Shown piece by piece: positions 5,814-5,893 of a DNA stretch of 5,893 bases (position 1 is its first letter; each line of letters begins with the position of its first letter). Under the pieces are notes generated by a model, which searched no databases, had not been told where the DNA came from, and worked only from the letters and a program-made list of their open reading frames with translations. A program made the translations under genes and the position numbers. This stretch comes from Cyanobacteria bacterium UBA8803 (GTDB lineage: Bacteria; Cyanobacteriota; Cyanobacteriia; Cyanobacteriales; Coleofasciculaceae), in assembly GCA_003505715.1 (NCBI GenBank), contig DNXU01000165.1, positions 17,327 to 23,219 on the forward strand, read 5' to 3'.

Positions 5814-5893
5814 CTCACCCCTCACCCCTCACTCCCTCACTCCTCACCCCTCACTCCCTCACTCCTCACTCCCTCACCCCCTCACTCCCTCAC
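5814..5893. repeat. 7/8 bp CTCACYC(C) tandem array, runs off the window
   Basis: From 5814 to the window end every base belongs to units of the form CTCACCC, CTCACTC, CTCACTCC or CTCACCCC: ten full units and a partial one. The unit lengths are 7,7,8,7,7,8,7,8,8,8. A 22 bp block of three units (5821-5842) is repeated exactly at 5843-5864. This matches the short tandemly repeated repetitive (STRR) sequences known in filamentous cyanobacteria. The array is not in a called gene. One strand is nearly free of G, the other is G-rich with runs of three to five G. The true end of the array is not visible. Confidence 0.88.

Larger units (their letters stand above)
5472..5893. other. 422 bp non-coding stretch upstream of the PBP gene
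   Basis: No convincing gene lies here. The part next to the PBP gene (5472-5600) should hold its ribosome binding site, leader and promoter. The middle part (about 5600-5733) shows nothing recognisable; an open frame of about 60 codons at 5563-5748 (+) starts at TTG without a ribosome binding site and ends inside a repeat, so it is not called. The right part (5734-5893) is two kinds of repeat. No promoter of confidence points to the right. Confidence 0.6.

Noticed and set aside
5814..5893. A CRISPR array
   Set aside because: The units are 7-8 bp and contiguous without spacers, and no cas gene is present.
5814..5893. A canonical G-quadruplex on the minus strand
   Set aside because: No four runs of at least three G occur with all loops of seven bases or fewer; three suitable runs are followed or preceded by a loop of 10-12 bases.

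Overview
This 5.9 kb window looks like chromosomal DNA from a filamentous cyanobacterium. The evidence is seven exact copies of the HIP1 octamer GCGATCGC, an Uma2-family endonuclease gene of the type cyanobacteria carry in many copies, a class A penicillin-binding protein with a long cyanobacterial-style tail, and non-coding DNA filled with short palindromic and tandem repeats. The genus cannot be fixed from the sequence. No RNA gene, CRISPR array, transposase or prophage gene was seen.

Layout from left to right. (1) Positions 2-580 (+) hold the 3' part of an Uma2 endonuclease gene whose start lies outside the window. (2) After only 14 bp comes the convergent gene 595-2031 (-), a flavin amine oxidase-like protein with a twin-arginine (Tat) signal. 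(3) A 125 bp divergent intergenic region holds a 9+9 bp inverted repeat and, just before the next gene, an AT-rich perfect palindrome. (4) Positions 2157-2660 (+) encode a small secreted single-domain cupin. (5) Positions 2661-2822 hold a two-hairpin repeat between convergent genes, probably working as a bidirectional terminator. (6) Positions 2823-5471 (-) encode a complete 882-residue bifunctional PBP1A with an arginine-rich C-terminal extension of about 185 residues. (7) Positions 5472-5893 have no convincing gene: a probable PBP promoter and leader, two diverged copies of a 36-37 bp repeat, then a 7/8-bp pyrimidine-rich tandem array that runs off the window.

The genes do not form one operon. 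The flavoenzyme and the cupin are divergently arranged, share an upstream region and both carry export signals, so a shared extracytoplasmic role is possible but unproven. The PBP builds and crosslinks peptidoglycan. Nothing seen links it, or the Uma2 gene, functionally to its neighbours.

I did not find a convincing new multi-gene system. The points most worth following are the exported flavoenzyme, which lacks residues usual in amine oxidases, paired with the cupin; the basic tail of the PBP; and the several unrelated repeat families packed into the short intergenic spaces.
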